The position numbers were made by a program, and so were the translations under genes. A stretch of DNA of 64,000 nt from Micromussa lordhowensis (lineage: Eukaryota > Cnidaria > Anthozoa > Scleractinia > Lobophylliidae), in contig OZ026596.1 in assembly GCA_964020085.1 (NCBI GenBank), forward strand, positions 17,471,795 through 17,535,794. The letters are read 5' to 3'. Under the pieces are notes generated by a model, which was not told the DNA's origin, did not search any database, and was given only the letters and a program-made list of their open reading frames with translations. Below are positions 38,701 to 53,090 of this stretch, piece by piece (the stretch's first letter is position 1; each line of letters starts with the position of its first letter).

Positions 38701-40619
38701 CAAAATAAACAAAACAGCTGTCATTGTTGCCGCAAAATAAACTAAACAGCTGTCATTAATGGGGCGAAATAAACAAAACAGCTGTCATTGTTGGCACAAA
38801 ATAAACAAAACAGCTGTCATTGTTGGCGCAAAATAAACAAAACAGCTGTCATTGTTGGCGCAAAATAAACAAAACAGCTGTCATTGTTGGCGCGAAATAA
38901 ACAAAACAGCTGTCAATGTTGGCCCAAAATAAACAAAACAGCTGTCATTGTTGGCGGAAAATAAACAAAACAGCTCTCATTGTTGGCGCAAAATAAACAA
39001 AACAGCTGTCATTGCTGGCGCAAAATAAACAAAACAGCTGTCATTGTTATCGGAAAATAAACAAAACAGCTGTCATTGCTGGCGCAAAATAAACAAAACA
39101 GCTGTCATTGTTGCCGCAAAATAAACAAAACCGCTGTCATTGTTGCCGCAAAATAAACAAAACCGCTGTCATTGTTGGCGCAAAATAAACAAAACAGCTG
39201 TCATTGTTGGCGCAAAATAAACAAAACAGCTGGCATTGTTGGCGCAAAATAAACAAAACATCTGTCATTGTTGGCGTGAAATAAACAAAACAGCTGTCAT
39301 TTTTGGCGCAAAATAAACAAAACAGCTGTCATTGTCGGGGCAAAATAAACAAAACAGCTGTCATTGTTGGCGCAAAATAAACAAAACAGCTGTCATTGTT
39401 TGCGCAAAATAAACAAAACAGCTGTCATTGCTGGCGCAAAATAAACAAAACAGCGCTCATTGTTGGCGCAAAATAAACAAAACAGCTGCCATTGTTGGGG
39501 GGAAATAAACAAAACACCTGTCATTGCTGGCGCAAAATAAACAAAACAGCGCTCATTGTTGGCGCAAAACAAACAAAACAGAGCAAAGCTGTTATTATTG
39601 GCGCAAAATAAACAAAACAGCTGCCATTGTTGGGGGGAAATAAACAAAACAGCTGTCATTGTTGGCGCAAAATAAACAAAACAGCTGTCATTGTTGGCGC
39701 AAAATAAACAAAACAGCTTTCATTGTTGGCGCAAAATAAACAAAACCGCTGTCATTGTTGGCGCAAAATAAACAAAACAGCTGTCATTGCTGGCGCAAAA
39801 TAAACAAAACAGCGCTCATTGTTGGCGCAAAATAAACGAAACAGCTGCCATTGTTGGGGGGAAATAAACAAAACAGCTGTCATTGCTGGCGCAAAATAAA
39901 CAAAACAGCGCTCATTGTTGGCGCAAAACAAACAAAACAGAGCAAAGCTGTTATTGTTGGCGCAAAATAAACAAAACAGCTGCCATTGTTGGGGGGAAAT
40001 AAACAAAACAGCTGTCATTGTTGGCGCAAAATACACAAAACAGCTGTCATTGTTGGCACAAAATAAACAAAGCAGCTGTCATTGTTGGCGCAAAAGAAAC
40101 AAAACAGCTGTCATTGTTGGCGCAAAATAAACAAAACAGCTGGCATTGTTGGCGCAAAATAAACAAAACAGCTGTCATTGTTGGCGTGAAATAAACAAAA
40201 CAGCTGTCATTTTTGGCGCAAAATAAACAAAACAGCTGTCATTGTCAGGCAAAATAAACAAAACACCTGTCATTGTTGGCACAAAATAAACAAAACAGCT
40301 GTCATTGTTTGCGCAAAATGAACAAAACAGCTGTCATTGTTGGCGCAAAATAAACAAAACAGCTGTCATTGTTGGCACAAAATAAACAAAACAGCTGTCA
40401 TTGTTGGTGCAAAATCAACAAAACAGCTGTCATTGCTGGCGGAAAATAAACAAAACAGCTGTCATTGTTATCGGAAAGTAAACAAAAGAGCTGTCATTGT
40501 AGGTGCAAAATAAACAAAACAGCTGTCATTTGCTGGCGCAAAATAAACAAAACAGCTGTCATTGTTATCGCAAAATAAACAAACCAGCTGTCATTGTTTA
40601 CGCAAAATAAACAAAACAG

Positions 40620-43600
40620 CTGTCATTGTTAGCGCAAAATAAACAAAACAGCTGTCATTGTTGGCGCAAAAAAAACAAAACAGCTGTCATTGTTGGCGCG
40701 AAATAAACAAAACAGCTGTCATTGTTGGCCCAAACTAAACAAAACAGCTGTCATTGTTGGCGCAAAATAAACAAAACAGCTGTCATTGTTGGCGCAAAAG
40801 AAACAAAACAGCTGTCACTGTTATCGGAAAATAAACAAAACAGCTGTCATTGTTGGCGCAAAATAAACAAAACAGCTGTCATTGCTGGCGCAAAATAAAC
40901 AAAACAGCTGTCATTGTTCGCGCAAAATAAACAAAACCGCTGTCATTGTTGGCGCAAAATAAACAAAACAGCTGTCATTGTTGGCGCTAAAATAAACAAA
41001 CAGCTGTCATTGTTGGCGCAAAAAGAACAAAACAGCTGTCATTGTTGGCGCAAAAGAAACAAAACAGCTGTCATTGTTGGCGCAAAATAAACAAAACAGC
41101 TTTCATTGTTGGCGGAAAATAAACAAAACAGCTGTCACTGTTATCGGAAAATAAACAAAACAGCTCTCATTGTTGGCGCAAAATAAACAAAACAGCTGTC
41201 ACTGTTATCGGAAAATAAACAAAACAGCTGTCATTGTTGGCGCAAAATAAAGAAAACAGCTGTCATTGCTGGCGCAAAATAAACAAAACAGCTGTCATTG
41301 TTATCGGAAAATAAACAAAACAGCTGTCATTGTTGGCGCAAAATAAACAAAACAGCTGTCATTGTTTTCGCAAAATAAACAAAACAGTTGTCATTGTTGG
41401 CGGAAAATATACAAAACAGCTGTCATTGTTATCGCAAAATAAACAAAACAGCTGTCATTGTTTTCGGAAAATAAACAAAACAGCTGTCATTGTTGGCGCA
41501 AAAAAAAAACAGCTGTCATTGTTGGCGCAAATAAACAAAACAGCTGTCATTGTTGGCGGAAAATAAACAAAACAGCTGTCATTGTTGGCGCAAAATAAAC
41601 AAAACAGCTTTCATTGTTGGCGCAAAATAAACAAAACAGCTGTCATTGTTGGCGCGAAATAAACAAAACAGCTGTCAATGTTGGCCCAAAATAAACAAAA
41701 CAGCTGTCATTGTTGGCGGAAAATAAACAAAACAGCTGTCATTGTTGGCGCAAAATAAACAAAACAGCTGTCATTGCTGGCGCAAAATAAACAAAACAGC
41801 TGTCATTGTTCGCGCAAAATAAACAAAACCGCTGTCATTGTTGGCGCAAAATAAACAAAACAGCTGTCATTGTTGGCGCTAAAATAAACAAACAGCTGTC
41901 ATTGTTGGCGCAAAAAGAACAAAACAGCTGTCATTGTTGGCGCAAAAGAAACAAAACAGCTGTCATTGTTGGCGCAAAATAAACAAAACAGCTTTCATTG
42001 TTGGCGGAAAATAAACAAAACAGCTGTCACTGTTATCGGAAAATAAACAAAACAGCTCTCATTGTTGGCGCAAAATAAACAAAACAGCTGTTACTGTTAT
42101 CGGAAAATAAACAAAACAGCTGTCATTGTTGGCGCAAAATAAAGAAAACAGCTGTCATTGCTGGCGCAAAATAAACAAAACAGCTGTCATTGTTATCGGA
42201 AAATAAACAAAACAGCTTTCATTGTTGGCGCAAAATAAACAAAACAGCTGTCATTGTTGGCGCGAAATAAACAAAACAGCTGTCAATGTTGGCCCAAAAT
42301 AAACAAAACAGCTGTCATTGTTGGCGGAAAATAAACAAAACAGCTGTCATTGTTGGCGCAAAATAAACAAAACAGCTGTCATTGCTGGCGCAAAATAAAC
42401 AAAACAGCTGTCATTGTTCGCGCAAAATAAACAAAACCGCTGTCATTGTTGGCGCAAAATAAACAAAACAGCTGTCATTGTTGGCGCTAAAATAAACAAA
42501 CAGCTGTCATTGATGGCGCAAAAAGAACAAAACAGCTGTCATTGTTGGCGCAAAAGAAACAAAACAGCTGTCATTGTTGGCGCAAAATAAACAAAACAGC
42601 TTTCATTGTTGGCGGAAAATAAACAAAACAGCTGTCACTGTTATCGGAAAATAAACAAAACAGCTCTCATTGTTGGCGCAAAATAAACAAAACAGCTGTC
42701 ACTGTTATCGGAAAATAAACAAAACAGCTGTCATTGTTGGCGCAAAATAAAGAAAACAGCTGTCATTGCTGGCGCAAAATAAACAAAACAGCTGTCATTG
42801 TTATCGGAAAATAAACAAAACAGCTGTCATTGTTGGCACAAAATAAACAAAACAGCTGTCATTGTTTTCGCAAAATAAACAAAACAGTTGTCATTGTTGG
42901 CGGAAAATATACAAAACAGCTGTCATTGTTATCGCAAAATAAACAAAACAGCTGTCATTGTTTTCGGAAAATAAACAAAACAGCTGTCATTGTTGGCGCA
43001 AAAAAAAAACAGCTGTCATTGTTGGCGCAAATAAACAAAACAGCTGTCATTGTTGGCGGAAAATAAACAAAACAGCTGTCATTGTTGGCGCAAAATAAAC
43101 AAAACAGCTTTCATTGTTGGCGCAAAATAAACAAAACAGCTGTCATTGTTGGCGCGAAATAAACAAAACAGCTGTCAATGTTGGCCCAAAATAAACAAAA
43201 CAGCTGTCATTGTTGGCGGAAAATAAACAAAACAGCTCTCATTGTTGGCGCAAAATAAACAAAACAGCTGTCATTGTTGGCGTAAAATAAACAAAACAGC
43301 TGTCATTGTTGGCGTGAAATAAACAAAACAGCTGTCATTTTTGGCGCAAAATAAACAAAACAGCTGTCATTGTCGGGGCAAAATAAACAAAACAGCTGTC
43401 ATTGTTGGCGCAAAATAAACAAAACCGCTGTCATTGTTGGCGCAAAATAAACAAAACAGCTGTCATTGCTGGCGCAAAATAAACAAAACAGCTGTCATTG
43501 TTGGCGCAAAATAAACAAAAAAGCCGTCATGATTGGTGCAAAATAAACAAAACAGCTGTCATTGTTGGCGCAAAATAAACAAAACAGCTGTCATTGCTGG

Positions 43601-45170
43601 CGCAAAATAAACAAAACAGCTGTCATTGTTATCGGAAAATAAACAAAACAGCTGTCATTGCTGGCGCAAAATAAACAAAACAGCTGTCATTGTTTTTGCA
43701 AAATAAACAAAACAGCTGTCATTGTTGGCGCAAAATATACAAAACAGCTGTCATTGTTGGCGCAAAATAAACAAAACAGCTGTCATTGTTGGCGCAAAAT
43801 AAACAAAACAGCTGTCATTGTTGGCGCAAAATAAACAAAACAGCTGTCATTGTTGGCGCAAAATAAACAAAACAGCTGTCATTGTTGGCGCAAAATAAAC
43901 AAAACAGCTGGCATTGTTGGCGCAAAATAAACAAAACATCTGTCATTGTTGGCGTGAAATAAACAAAACAGCTGTCATTTTTGGCGCAAAATAAACAAAA
44001 CAGCTGTCATTGTCGGGGCAAAATAAACAAAACAGCTGTCATTGTTGGCGCAAAATAAACAAAACAGCTGTCATTGTTTGCGCAAAATAAACAAAACAGC
44101 TGTCATTGCTGGCGCAAAATAAACAAAACAGCGCTCATTGTTGGCGCAAAATAAACAAAACAGCTGCCATTGTTGGGGGGAAATAAACAAAACACCTGTC
44201 ATTGCTGGCGCAAAATAAACAAAACAGCGCTCATTGTTGGCGCAAAACAAACAAAACAGAGCAAAGCTGTTATTATTGGCGCAAAATAAACAAAACAGCT
44301 GCCATTGTTGGGGGGAAATAAACAAAACAGCTGTCATTGTTGGCGCAAAATAAACAAAACCGCTGTCATTGTTGGCGCAAAATAAACAAAACAGCTGTCA
44401 TTGCTGGCGCAAAATAAACAAAACAGCGCTCATTGTTGGCGCAAAATAAACAAAACAGCTGCCATTGTTGGGGGGAAATAAACAAAACAGCTGTCATTGC
44501 TGGCGCAAAATAAACAAAACAGCGCTCATTGTTGGCGCAAAACAAACAAAACAGAGCAAAGCTGTTATTGTTGGCGCAAAATAAACAAAACAGCTGCCAT
44601 TGTTGGGGGGAAATAAACAAAACAGCTGTCATTGTTGGCGCAAAATAAACAAAACAGCTGTCATTGTTGGCACAAAATAAACAAAGCAGCTGTCATTGTT
44701 GGCGCAAAATAAACAAAACAGCTGTCATTGTTGGCGCAAAATAAACAAAACAGCTGTCATTGTTGGCGCAAAATAAACAAAACAGCTGGCATTGTTGGCG
44801 CAAAATAAACAAAACAGCTGTCATTGTTGGCGTGAAATAAACAAAACAGCTGTCATTTTTGGCGCAAAATAAACAAAACAGCTGTCATTGTCAGACAAAA
44901 TAAACAAAACAGCTGTCATTGTTGGCGCAAAATAAACAAAACAGCTGTCATTGTTTGCGCAAAATGAACAAAACAGCTGTCATTGTTGGCGCAAAATAAA
45001 CAAAACAGCTGTCATTGTTGGCACAAAATAAACAAAACAGCTGTCATTGTTGGTGCAAAATCAACAAAACAGCTGTCATTGCTGGCGCAAAATAAACAAA
45101 ACAGCTGTCATTGTTATCGGAAAGTAAACAAAACAGCTGTCATTGTAGGTGCAAAATAAACAAAACAGCT
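40620..45170 (+). repeat. Segment duplicated at +7.918 kb (upstream copy)
   Basis: Recurs at about 48.54-53.09 kb with a constant offset of 7,918 (39-bp monomers at 44257 and 52175, and at 44552 and 52470; TTCGCGC near 40918 and 48836). It overlaps both 3.369-kb copies, so the 40.6-53.1 kb zone is a nested set of amplifications. An internal 1,500-bp step (41.33 to 42.83 kb; 49.25 to 50.75 kb) is also present. Confidence 0.85.
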
Positions 45171-47109
45171 GTCATTGTTAGCGCAAAATAAACAAAACAG
45201 CTGTCATTGTTGGCGCAAAATAAACAAAACAGCTGTCATTGTTGGCGCGAAATAAACAAAACAGCTGTCATTGTTGGCCCAAACTAAACAAAACAGCTGT
45301 CATTGTTGGCGCAAAATAAACAAAACAGCTGTCATTGTTGGCGCAAAAGAAACAAAACAGCTGTCACTGTTATCGGAAAATAAACAAAACAGCTGTCATT
45401 GTTGGCGCAAAATAAACAAAACAGCTGTCATTGCTGGCGCAAAATAAACAAAACAGCTGTCATTGTTCGCGCAAAATAAACAAAACCGCTGTCATTGTTG
45501 GCGCAAAATAAACAAAACAGCTGTCATTGTTGGCGCTAAAATAAACAAACAGCTGTCATTGTTGGCGCAAAAAGAACAAAACAGCTGTCATTGTTGGCGC
45601 AAAAGAAACAAAACAGCTGTCATTGTTGGCGCAAAATAAACAAAACAGCTTTCATTGTTGGCGGAAAATAAACAAAACAGCTGTCACTGTTATCGGAAAA
45701 TAAACAAAACAGCTCTCATTGTTGGCGCAAAATAAACAAAACAGCTGTCACTGTTATCGGAAAATAAACAAAACAGCTGTCATTGTTGGCGCAAAATAAA
45801 GAAAACAGCTGTCATTGCTGGCGCAAAATAAACAAAACAGCTGTCATTGTTATCGGAAAATAAACAAAACAGCTGTCATTGTTGGCGCAAAATAAACAAA
45901 ACAGCTGTCATTGTTTTCGCAAAATAAACAAAACAGTTGTCATTGTTGGCGGAAAATATACAAAACAGCTGTCATTGTTATCGCAAAATAAACAAAACAG
46001 CTGTCATTGTTTTCGGAAAATAAACAAAACAGCTGTCATTGTTGGCGCAAAAAAAAAACAGCTGTCATTGTTGGCGCAAATAAACAAAACAGCTGTCATT
46101 GTTGGCGGAAAATAAACAAAACAGCTGTCATTGTTGGCGCAAAATAAACAAAACAGCTTTCATTGTTGGCGCAAAATAAACAAAACAGCTGTCATTGTTG
46201 GCGCGAAATAAACAAAACAGCTGTCAATGTTGGCCCAAAATAAACAAAACAGCTGTCATTGTTGGCGGAAAATAAACAAAACAGCTGTCATTGTTGGCGC
46301 AAAATAAACAAAACAGCTGTCATTGCTGGCGCAAAATAAACAAAACAGCTGTCATTGTTCGCGCAAAATAAACAAAACCGCTGTCATTGTTGGCGCAAAA
46401 TAAACAAAACAGCTGTCATTGTTGGCGCTAAAATAAACAAACAGCTGTCATTGTTGGCGCAAAAAGAACAAAACAGCTGTCATTGTTGGCGCAAAAGAAA
46501 CAAAACAGCTGTCATTGTTGGCGCAAAATAAACAAAACAGCTTTCATTGTTGGCGTAAAATAAACAAAACAGCTGTCACTGTTATCGGAAAATAAACAAA
46601 ACAGCTCTCATTGTTGGCGCAAAATAAACAAAACAGCTGTCAATGTTATCGGAAAATAAACAAAACAGCTGTCATTGTTGGCGCAAAATAAAGAAAACAG
46701 CTGTCATTGCTGGCGCAAAATAAACAAAACAGCTGTCATTGTTATCGGAAAATAAACAAAACAGCTTTCATTGTTGGCGCAAAATAAACAAAACAGCTGT
46801 CATTGTTGGCGCGAAATAAACAAAACAGCTGTCAATGTTGGCCCAAAATAAACAAAACAGCTATCATTGTTGGCGGAAAATAAACAAAACAGCTGTCATT
46901 GTTGGCGCAAAATAAACAAAACAGCTGTCATTGCTGGCGCAAAATAAACAAAACAGCTGTCATTGTTCGCGCAAAATAAACAAAACCGCTGTCATTGTTG
47001 GCGCAAAATAAACAAAACAGCTGTCATTGTTGGCGCTAAAATAAACAAACAGCTGTCATTGTTGGCGCAAAAAGAACAAAACAGCTGTCATTGTTGGCGC
47101 AAAAGAAAC
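43741..47109 (+). repeat. 3.369-kb higher-order repeat, copy 1
   Basis: All landmarks recur exactly 3,369 bp downstream: CTGGCATTG (43908 and 47277), the two 39-bp monomers (44257 and 47626; 44552 and 47921) and CTATCATTG (46861 and 50230). The match begins where GCAAAATATAC precedes copy 1 and GCAAAAGAAAC precedes copy 2. The copies are directly adjacent. The absence of any drift over the whole unit suggests a very recent duplication. Confidence 0.9.
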
Positions 47110-50100
47110 AAAACAGCTGTCATTGTTGGCGCAAAATAAACAAAACAGCTGTCATTGTTGGCGCAAAATAAACAAAACAGCTGTCATTGTTGGCGCAAAA
47201 TAAACAAAACAGCTGTCATTGTTGGCGCAAAATAAACAAAACAGCTGTCATTGTTGGCGCAAAATAAACAAAACAGCTGGCATTGTTGGCGCAAAATAAA
47301 CAAAACATCTGTCATTGTTGGCGTGAAATAAACAAAACAGCTGTCATTTTTGGCGCAAAATAAACAAAACAGCTGTCATTGTCGGGGCAAAATAAACAAA
47401 ACAGCTGTCATTGTTGGCGCAAAATAAACAAAACAGCTGTCATTGTTTGCGCAAAATAAACAAAACAGCTGTCATTGCTGGCGCAAAATAAACAAAACAG
47501 CGCTCATTGTTGGCGCAAAATAAACAAAACAGCTGCCATTGTTGGGGGGAAATAAACAAAACACCTGTCATTGCTGGCGCAAAATAAACAAAACAGCGCT
47601 CATTGTTGGCGCAAAACAAACAAAACAGAGCAAAGCTGTTATTATTGGCGCAAAATAAACAAAACAGCTGCCATTGTTGGGGGGAAATAAACAAAACAGC
47701 TGTCATTGTTGGCGCAAAATAAACAAAACCGCTGTCATTGTTGGCGCAAAATAAACAAAACAGCTGTCATTGCTGGCGCAAAATAAACAAAACAGCGCTC
47801 ATTGTTGGCGCAAAATAAACAAAACAGCTGCCATTGTTGGGGGGAAATAAACAAAACAGCTGTCATTGCTGGCGCAAAATAAACAAAACAGCGCTCATTG
47901 TTGGCGCAAAACAAACAAAACAGAGCAAAGCTGTTATTGTTGGCGCAAAATAAACAAAACAGCTGCCATTGTTGGGGGGAAATAAACAAAACAGCTGTCA
48001 TTGTTGGCGCAAAATAAACAAAACAGCTGTCATTGTTGGCACAAAATAAACAAAGCAGCTGTCATTGTTGGCGCAAAATAAACAAAACAGCTGTCATTGT
48101 TGGCGCAAAATAAACAAAACAGCTGTCATTGTTGGCGCAAAATAAACAAAACAGCTGGCATTGTTGGCGCAAAATAAACAAAACAGCTGTCATTGTTGGC
48201 GTGAAATAAACAAAACAGCTGTCATTTTTGGCGCAAAATAAACAAAACAGCTGTCATTGTCAGACAAAATAAACAAAACAGCTGTCATTGTTGGCGCAAA
48301 ATAAACAAAACAGCTGTCATTGTTTGCGCAAAATGAACAAAACAGCTGTCATTGTTGGCGCAAAATAAACAAAACAGCTGTCATTGTTGGCACAAAATAA
48401 ACAAAACAGCTGTCATTGTTGGTGCAAAATCAACAAAACAGCTGTCATTGCTGGCGCAAAATAAACAAAACAGCTGTCATTGTTATCGGAAAGTAAACAA
48501 AACAGCTGTCATTGTAGGTGCAAAATAAACAAAACAGCTGTCATTGTTAGCGCAAAATAAACAAAACAGCTGTCATTGTTGGCGCAAAATAAACAAAACA
48601 GCTGTCATTGTTGGCGCGAAATAAACAAAACAGCTGTCATTGTTGGCCCAAACTAAACAAAACAGCTGTCATTGTTGGCGCAAAATAAACAAAACAGCTG
48701 TCATTGTTGGCGCAAAAGAAACAAAACAGCTGTCACTGTTATCGGAAAATAAACAAAACAGCTGTCATTGTTGGCGCAAAATAAACAAAACAGCTGTCAT
48801 TGCTGGCGCAAAATAAACAAAACAGCTGTCATTGTTCGCGCAAAATAAACAAAACCGCTGTCATTGTTGGCGCAAAATAAACAAAACAGCTGTCATTGTT
48901 GGCGCTAAAATAAACAAACAGCTGTCATTGTTGGCGCAAAAAGAACAAAACAGCTGTCATTGTTGGCGCAAAAGAAACAAAACAGCTGTCATTGTTGGCG
49001 CAAAATAAACAAAACAGCTTTCATTGTTGGCGGAAAATAAACAAAACAGCTGTCACTGTTATCGGAAAATAAACAAAACAGCTCTCATTGTTGGCGCAAA
49101 ATAAACAAAACAGCTGTCACTGTTATCGGAAAATAAACAAAACAGCTGTCATTGTTGGCGCAAAATAAAGAAAACAGCTGTCATTGCTGGCGCAAAATAA
49201 ACAAAACAGCTGTCATTGTTATCGGAAAATAAACAAAACAGCTGTCATTGTTGACGCAAAATAAACAAAACAGCTGTCATTGTTTTCGCAAAATAAACAA
49301 AACAGTTGTCATTGTTGGCGGAAAATATACAAAACAGCTGTCATTGTTATCGCAAAATAAACAAAACAGCTGTCATTGTTTTCGGAAAATAAACAAAACA
49401 GCTGTCATTGTTGGCGCAAAAAAAAAACAGCTGTCATTGTTGGCGCAAATAAACAAAACAGCTGTCATTGTTGGCGGAAAATAAACAAAACAGCTGTCAT
49501 TGTTGGCGCAAAATAAACAAAACAGCTTTCATTGTTGGCGCAAAATAAACAAAACAGCTGTCATTGTTGGCGCGAAATAAACAAAACAGCTGTCAATGTT
49601 GGCCCAAAATAAACAAAACAGCTGTCATTGTTGGCGGAAAATAAACAAAACAGCTGTCATTGTTGGCGCAAAATAAACAAAACAGCTGTCATTGCTGGCG
49701 CAAAATAAACAAAACAGCTGTCATTGTTCGCGCAAAATAAACAAAACCGCTGTCATTGTTGGCGCAAAATAAACAAAACAGCTGTCATTGTTGGCGCTAA
49801 AATAAACAAACAGCTGTCATTGTTGGCGCAAAAAGAACAAAACAGCTGTCATTGTTGGCGCAAAAGAAACAAAACAGCTGTCATTGTTGGCGCAAAATAA
49901 ACAAAACAGCTTTCATTGTTGGCGTAAAATAAACAAAACAGCTGTCACTGTTATCGGAAAATAAACAAAACAGCTCTCATTGTTGGCGCAAAATAAACAA
50001 AACAGCTGTCACTGTTATCGGAAAATAAACAAAACAGCTGTCATTGTTGGCGCAAAATAAAGAAAACAGCTGTCATTGCTGGCGCAAAATAAACAAAACA

Positions 50101-50478
50101 GCTGTCATTGTTATCGGAAAATAAACAAAACAGCTTTCATTGTTGGCGCAAAATAAACAAAACAGCTGTCATTGTTGGCGCGAAATAAACAAAACAGCTG
50201 TCAATGTTGGCCCAAAATAAACAAAACAGCTATCATTGTTGGCGGAAAATAAACAAAACAGCTGTCATTGTTGGCGCAAAATAAACAAAACAGCTGTCAT
50301 TGCTGGCGCAAAATAAACAAAACAGCTGTCATTGTTCGCGCAAAATAAACAAAACCGCTGTCATTGTTGGCGCAAAATAAACAAAACAGCTGTCATTGTT
50401 GGCGCTAAAATAAACAAACAGCTGTCATTGTTGGCGCAAAAAGAACAAAACAGCTGTCATTGTTGGCGCAAAAGAAAC
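47110..50478 (+). repeat. 3.369-kb higher-order repeat, copy 2
   Basis: Adjacent head-to-tail copy of the preceding unit. Only scattered base differences were noticed, such as GCTGTCAATG near 46638 against GCTGTCACTG near 50007, and TTGGCGC near 45890 against TTGACGC near 49254. Confidence 0.9.
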
Positions 50479-53090
50479 AAAACAGCTGTCATTGTTGGCG
50501 CAAAATAAACAAAACAGCTTTCATTGTTTGCGGAAAATAAACAAAACAGCTGTCACTGTTATCGGAAAATAAACAAAACAGCTCTCATTGTTGGCGCAAA
50601 ATAAACAAAACAGCTGTCACTGTTATCGGAAAATAAACAAAACAGCTGTCATTGTTGGCGCAAAATAAAGAAAACAGCTGTCATTGCTGGCGCAAAATAA
50701 ACAAAACAGCTGTCATTGTTATCGGAAAATAAACAAAACAGCTGTCATTGTTGGCGCAAAATAAACAAAACAGCTGTCATTGTTTTCGCAAAATAAACAA
50801 AACAGTTGTCATTGTTGGCGGAAAATATACAAAACAGCTGTCATTGTTATCGCAAAATAAACAAAACAGCTGTCATTGTTTTCGGAAAATAAACAAAACA
50901 GCTGTCATTGTTGGCGCAAAAAAAAAACAGCTGTCATTGTTGGCGCAAATAAACAAAACAGCTGTCATTGTTGGCGGAAAATAAACAAAACAGCTGTCAT
51001 TGTTGGCGCAAAATAAACAAAACAGCTTTCATTGTTGGCGCAAAATAAACAAAACAGCTGTCATTGTTGGCGCGAAATAAACAAAACAGCTGTCAATGTT
51101 GGCCCAAAATAAACAAAACAGCTGTCATTGTTGGCGGAAAATAAACAAAACAGCTCTCATTGTTGGCGCAAAATAAACAAAACAGCTGTCATTGTTGGCG
51201 TAAAATAAACAAAACAGCTGTCATTGTTGGCGTGAAATAAACAAAACAGCTGTCATTTTTGGCGCAAAATAAACAAAACAGCTGTCATTGTCGGGGCAAA
51301 ATAAACAAAACAGCTGTCATTGTTGGCGCAAAATAAACAAAACCGCTGTCATTGTTGGCGCAAAATAAACAAAACAGCTGTCATTGCTGGCGCAAAATAA
51401 ACAAAACAGCTGTCATTGTTGGCGCAAAATAAACAAAAAAGCCGTCATGATTGGTGCAAAATAAACAAAACAGCTGTCATTGTTGGCGCAAAATAAACAA
51501 AACAGCTGTCATTGCTGGCGCAAAATAAACAAAACAGCTGTCATTGTTATCGGAAAATAAACAAAACAGCTGTCATTGCTGGCGCAAAATAAACAAAACA
51601 GCTGTCATTGTTTTTGCAAAATAAACAAAACAGCTGTCATTGTTGGCGCAAAATATACAAAACAGCTGTCATTGTTGGCGCAAAATAAACAAAACAGCTG
51701 TCATTGTTGGCGCAAAATAAACAAAACAGCTGTCATTGTTGGCGCAAAATAAACAAAACAGCTGTCATTGTTGGCGCAAAATAAACAAAACAGCTGTCAT
51801 TGTTGGCGCAAAATAAACAAAACAGCTGGCATTGTTGGCGCAAAATAAACAAAACATCTGTCATTGTTGGCGTGAAATAAACAAAACAGCTGTCATTTTT
51901 GGCGCAAAATAAACAAAACAGCTGTCATTGTCGGGGCAAAATAAACAAAACAGCTGTCATTGTTGGCGCAAAATAAACAAAACAGCTGTCATTGTTTGCG
52001 CAAAATAAACAAAACAGCTGTCATTGCTGGCGCAAAATAAACAAAACAGCGCTCATTGTTGGCGCAAAATAAACAAAACAGCTGCCATTGTTGGGGGGAA
52101 ATAAACAAAACACCTGTCATTGCTGGCGCAAAATAAACAAAACAGCGCTCATTGTTGGCGCAAAACAAACAAAACAGAGCAAAGCTGTTATTATTGGCGC
52201 AAAATAAACAAAACAGCTGCCATTGTTGGGGGGAAATAAACAAAACAGCTGTCATTGTTGGCGCAAAATAAACAAAACCGCTGTCATTGTTGGCGCAAAA
52301 TAAACAAAACAGCTGTCATTGCTGGCGCAAAATAAACAAAACAGCGCTCATTGTTGGCGCAAAATAAACAAAACAGCTGCCATTGTTGGGGGGAAATAAA
52401 CAAAACAGCTGTCATTGCTGGCGCAAAATAAACAAAACAGCGCTCATTGTTGGCGCAAAACAAACAAAACAGAGCAAAGCTGTTATTGTTGGCGCAAAAT
52501 AAACAAAACAGCTGCCATTGTTGGGGGGAAATAAACAAAACAGCTGTCATTGTTGGCGCAAAATAAACAAAACAGCTGTCATTGTTGGCACAAAATAAAC
52601 AAAGCAGCTGTCATTGTTGGCGCAAAATAAACAAAACAGCTGTCATTGTTGGCGCAAAATAAACAAAACAGCTGTCATTGTTGGCGCAAAATAAACAAAA
52701 CAGCTGGCATTGTTGGCGCAAAATAAACAAAACAGCTGTCATTGTTGGCGTGAAATAAACAAAACAGCTGTCATTTTTGGCGCAAAATAAACAAAACAGC
52801 TGTCATTGTCAGACAAAATAAACAAAACAGCTGTCATTGTTGGCGCAAAATAAACAAAACAGCTGTCATTGTTTGCGCAAAATGAACAAAACAGCTGTCA
52901 TTGTTGGCGCAAAATAAACAAAACAGCTGTCATTGTTGGCACAAAATAAACAAAACAGCTGTCATTGTTGGTGCAAAATCAACAAAACAGCTGTCATTGC
53001 TGGCGCAAAATAAACAAAACAGCTGTCATTGTTATCGGAAAGTAAACAAAACAGCTGTCATTGTAGGTGCAAAATAAACAAAACAGCTGT
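48540..53090 (+). repeat. Segment duplicated at -7.918 kb (downstream copy)
   Basis: Downstream partner of 40.62-45.17 kb. The match ends where the upstream copy reads TTAGCGC after GTAGGTGC and this copy reads TTTGCTGGCGC, a one-base-longer monomer. Confidence 0.85.

Larger units (their letters stand above)
34780..52490 (+). repeat. 39-bp variant monomers with internal AGAGCAAAG
   Basis: Eleven monomers carry seven extra bases, reading ...AAACAAAACAGAGCAAAG followed by CTGTTATT and a GG word. CAGAGCAAAG starts at 34794, 36626, 36985, 39579, 39938, 44257, 44552, 47626, 47921, 52175 and 52470. Most follow a GCGCTCATTG monomer and precede a GCTGCCATTG/GGGGGGAAAT monomer. They are useful anchors for aligning the higher-order copies. 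Confidence 0.88.
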
